Shown here: positions 62,084-64,000 of the stretch, one piece after another
Layout: each line of letters starts with the position of its first letter
Numbering within the stretch: position 1 is the stretch's first letter
DNA from: Devosia sp. FJ2-5-3
GTDB taxonomy: Bacteria; Pseudomonadota; Alphaproteobacteria; Rhizobiales; Devosiaceae
Length of the DNA: 64,000 nucleotides
Assembly: GCF_029201545.1 (NCBI RefSeq)
Contig: NZ_CP104007.1
Location: 840,501-904,500 of the forward strand
Direction: 5' to 3'
Translations under genes and position numbers: made by a program
Notes under the pieces: generated by a model
Seen by the model: the letters and a program-made list of their open reading frames with translations, nothing else
What the model was told of the DNA's origin: nothing
The model's database searches: none

Positions 62084-63058
62084 ATGATCTACATCCTGCG
62101 GCGTGTCGCCTTTTACCTGGCGGCGTTCTTCGTTGCGGTGACGCTCAATTTCTTTATTCCGCGCGTCATGCCGGGCGATCCTTCGGCGCGGATCATCGCC
62201 TCTTTCCAGGGGCGGTTGAACGAAGCGCAGGTGGAGGCCATCCGCGCATCCTATGGAGCGACAGGGTCCCTCTGGGAGCAGTATGTCGGCTATGTCCTGC
62301 AGGTGCTGCGCTTCGACTTCGGCATCTCCACCGTCCAGTTCCCCGAACCCACGTCGTCGCTGTTGTTTTACGGCGCGACCTGGACGCTCGTTCTGGTTGG
62401 CATCGCCATAACCTTCGCCTTCCTGATCGGCACCATGATGGGCATCCACGCGGCCTGGAACCGCGGCGGGTTTTTCGACAGCGTGTTCACCCCGCTCAAT
62501 GTCATGCTCAATGCCTTTACGCCGGCGGTGGTGGCACTGTTGCTGTTCTATGCGTTTTCCCTTGAGCTCAAATGGTTTCCGCTCGGGCGCGCACACGCTA
62601 CCGGCCTGTCGCCGGGGTTCGATCTCAATTTCATCGGCAGCGTGCTCTATCACGCGACCCTGCCGGTGCTCTCCATCCTGATCGTCAGCTTCGGCGGCTG
62701 GCATCTGGGCATGCGCAACGTCATGATCAATCTGCTCAACGAGGATTTCGTGATCCTGGCCCGCGCCAAGGGGCTGAGCGACCGCCGCGTGCGCTACCGC
62801 TATGTCGCCCGCAACGCGATCATGCCGCAGATCACCTCGCTGGCGCTGTCCGTCGGTTTCCTGCTTGGCGGGGCGCTCGTGACCGAGCAGGTGTTCAACT
62901 ATCCCGGGCTCGGCAAATTCACCATCACCGCCATCGAGAGCCGGGACTATTCCTTCATCCAGGCCCAGCTCCTGTTGCTGACCATGTCGGTGCTGGTCGC
63001 CAACCTCCTGTCCGACATCGCCAATGTCATTCTCGACCCCCGTTTGAGAAAGGGTTGA
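62084..63058 (+). CDS. ABC transporter permease (DppB/OppB-like)
   Basis: A 324-residue membrane subunit starting at the ATG at 62084, eight bases after GGAGGAAG. Landmarks are MIYILRRVAFYLAAFFVAVT, a coupling region LARAKGLSDRRVRYRYVARN and EQVFNYPGLGKFTITAIESR. It forms the channel with the protein that begins at 63062. Its position after the family 5 binding protein and its LacI regulator assigns it to that system. Confidence 0.93.
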   Translation: MIYILRRVAFYLAAFFVAVTLNFFIPRVMPGDPSARIIASFQGRLNEAQVEAIRASYGATGSLWEQYVGYVLQVLRFDFGISTVQFPEPTSSLLFYGATWTLVLVGIAITFAFLIGTMMGIHAAWNRGGFFDSVFTPLNVMLNAFTPAVVALLLFYAFSLELKWFPLGRAHATGLSPGFDLNFIGSVLYHATLPVLSILIVSFGGWHLGMRNVMINLLNEDFVILARAKGLSDRRVRYRYVARNAIMPQITSLALSVGFLLGGALVTEQVFNYPGLGKFTITAIESRDYSFIQAQLLLLTMSVLVANLLSDIANVILDPRLRKG

Positions 63059-63061
63059 TCC

Positions 63062-64000
63062 ATGGCCGACATTACCCAGACCAGAGCGGCTTCACTGCTT
63101 GATCGCCTCGACGAGGCAGCCCTCGCCAGCGCTGCGCCGACCCAGGAAGAATTGATGCGGGAATTGTGCATCAAGGCGCGGCCGGGATGGACGAGCAGCC
63201 TGCCGCCTTCACTTGCCGCTTTCGTCACCAATCCAAAAGGGATGTTCGGCGTCATCCTACTTCTCGCCTTGATCCTCTTTTCGATCCTTGCGCCCATTTT
63301 CAGCGACTACAATCCGCACCGCCGCGCCGGCAAACCCCACGTCGCGCCGGGCTACGAACATGTTCTGGGGACCACGCGGATGGGCAAGGATGTCTATACG
63401 CAGGTGGCCTATGGCGGGCGCATCAGCCTTGCGGTGGGTTTCGGGGCCGGCCTCGCCTCGGCGGCAATCGGCTTGGCCATTGGCATTGCGGCAGGCTATT
63501 TCGGGGGCAGGGTCGACGATATCCTCACCTTCTTCGTCAATGTCGTACTGGTCCTGCCGGGGCTGCCGCTGATCATCGTCATCGCGAGCCTTGTGGATAG
63601 TGCAGGGCCCCTTGTCATCGGCATTGTCCTGGCGCTGACCGGCTGGGGCTGGTCCGCACGCACCATCAGGACGCAGACGCTTTCCCTGCGCACGCGGGAA
63701 TTCGTTCTCTCCGCCGAGCTGATGGGCGAGAGGAAATGGCGCATCATCCTCAAGGAAATCTTCCCCAACATGCTCAGCTTCTTCATGGGCGGGCTGGTGC
63801 TGGGCACGATTTCGGCCATCCTCGCCGAGGCGGCGCTGAGCTTCATCGGTCTCGGCGATCCCAACGCCGTGACCTGGGGCACCATGCTCTACTGGGCGCA
63901 GAACAATATGGCGCTGCAATCGGGGGCCTGGTGGGAGATCTGGCCGCCGGCCGTCGCCATCATGCTCACTGGCGCGGCGCTGGTGATGATCAATTTCGCC
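63062..64000 (+). CDS. ABC transporter permease (DppC/OppC-like), partial at the window edge
   Basis: 313 residues are visible; the 3' end is outside the window. An N-terminal cytoplasmic extension of about 55 residues precedes the first membrane helix (FGVILLLALILFSILAPIFS). The DppC landmarks are HVLGTTRMGKDVYTQVAYGG, RTREFVLSAELMGERKWRII and EAALSFIGLGDPNAVTWGTM. The ATG at 63062 lies three bases after the preceding stop, with AAGGG before it. ATPase genes of this system presumably follow outside the window. Confidence 0.92.
   Translation, partial: MADITQTRAASLLDRLDEAALASAAPTQEELMRELCIKARPGWTSSLPPSLAAFVTNPKGMFGVILLLALILFSILAPIFSDYNPHRRAGKPHVAPGYEHVLGTTRMGKDVYTQVAYGGRISLAVGFGAGLASAAIGLAIGIAAGYFGGRVDDILTFFVNVVLVLPGLPLIIVIASLVDSAGPLVIGIVLALTGWGWSARTIRTQTLSLRTREFVLSAELMGERKWRIILKEIFPNMLSFFMGGLVLGTISAILAEAALSFIGLGDPNAVTWGTMLYWAQNNMALQSGAWWEIWPPAVAIMLTGAALVMINFA

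Overview
The window looks like a chromosomal segment of a GC-rich alphaproteobacterium of the Hyphomicrobiales (Rhizobiales), possibly a Devosia-like lineage. This is inferred from the high GC content, the large share of ABC importers, an apparent EcfG-type general-stress promoter, the set of nutrient-deprivation protein, holin-like protein, DUF3618 protein and YihY, and an interspersed palindrome of the kind common in this order. No transposase, integrase, phage block or CRISPR array was seen. One tRNA gene, tRNA-Arg(CCG), is present.

Layout. (1) 1-9087: a sugar-acid module. A leftward GntR regulator and two enolase-superfamily dehydratases (one cut by the window edge) diverge from a rightward binding-protein, permease, permease, ATPase, dehydratase, RraA-type operon. 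(2) 9100-11403: a class B penicillin-binding protein and a MarR regulator, divergent around a perfect 14-bp palindrome. (3) 11504-22023: three different M81 (MlrC-type) metallopeptidase homologues followed by a complete peptide-type ABC importer with a fused DppD-DppF ATPase. (4) 22193-27750: SRPBCC protein, zinc alcohol dehydrogenase and a small protein, then a stress-envelope operon behind a GGAAC-N16-CGTT promoter. One member of that operon carries six 11-residue repeats. (5) 27821-35390: aldo/keto reductase, Crp/Fnr regulator, a periplasmic SUOX-fold protein paired with a membrane GGDEF-EAL protein, a DUF4214 protein and a MYG1 homologue. (6) 35414-43359: an SDR, a polyamine-type ABC importer, a HisD-like dehydrogenase whose metal and substrate residues differ from true HisD, and an APH-fold kinase. 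(7) 43619-51978: cold-shock protein, tandem GC-rich repeats, an SbcDC-like nuclease/ATPase pair without a zinc hook, a PAS plus chemotaxis-receptor pair, a lipoprotein, 3-methyladenine glycosylase I and the tRNA. (8) 52207-58704: a leftward LacI-controlled sugar ABC operon with an intracellular beta-propeller glycosidase. (9) 59124-64000: a second LacI regulator and the start of another peptide/sugar-type ABC operon, cut by the window edge.

How it fits together: the region is mostly an uptake-and-catabolism landscape, with five ABC systems, each coupled to dedicated enzymes and usually to a local repressor. Strong hairpins occur in the gap between binding-protein and permease genes in all four systems that have that junction, which suggests a shared way of making more binding protein than membrane components. 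The most unusual candidates are the M81 triplet with its peptide importer and neighbouring MarR/PBP pair, the stress operon with the 11-residue-repeat protein, the divergent HisD-like enzyme in an SDR/ABC/kinase cluster, and the hook-less SbcC-like ATPase. Functions are assigned from recognised motifs and family knowledge only; no database search was possible.
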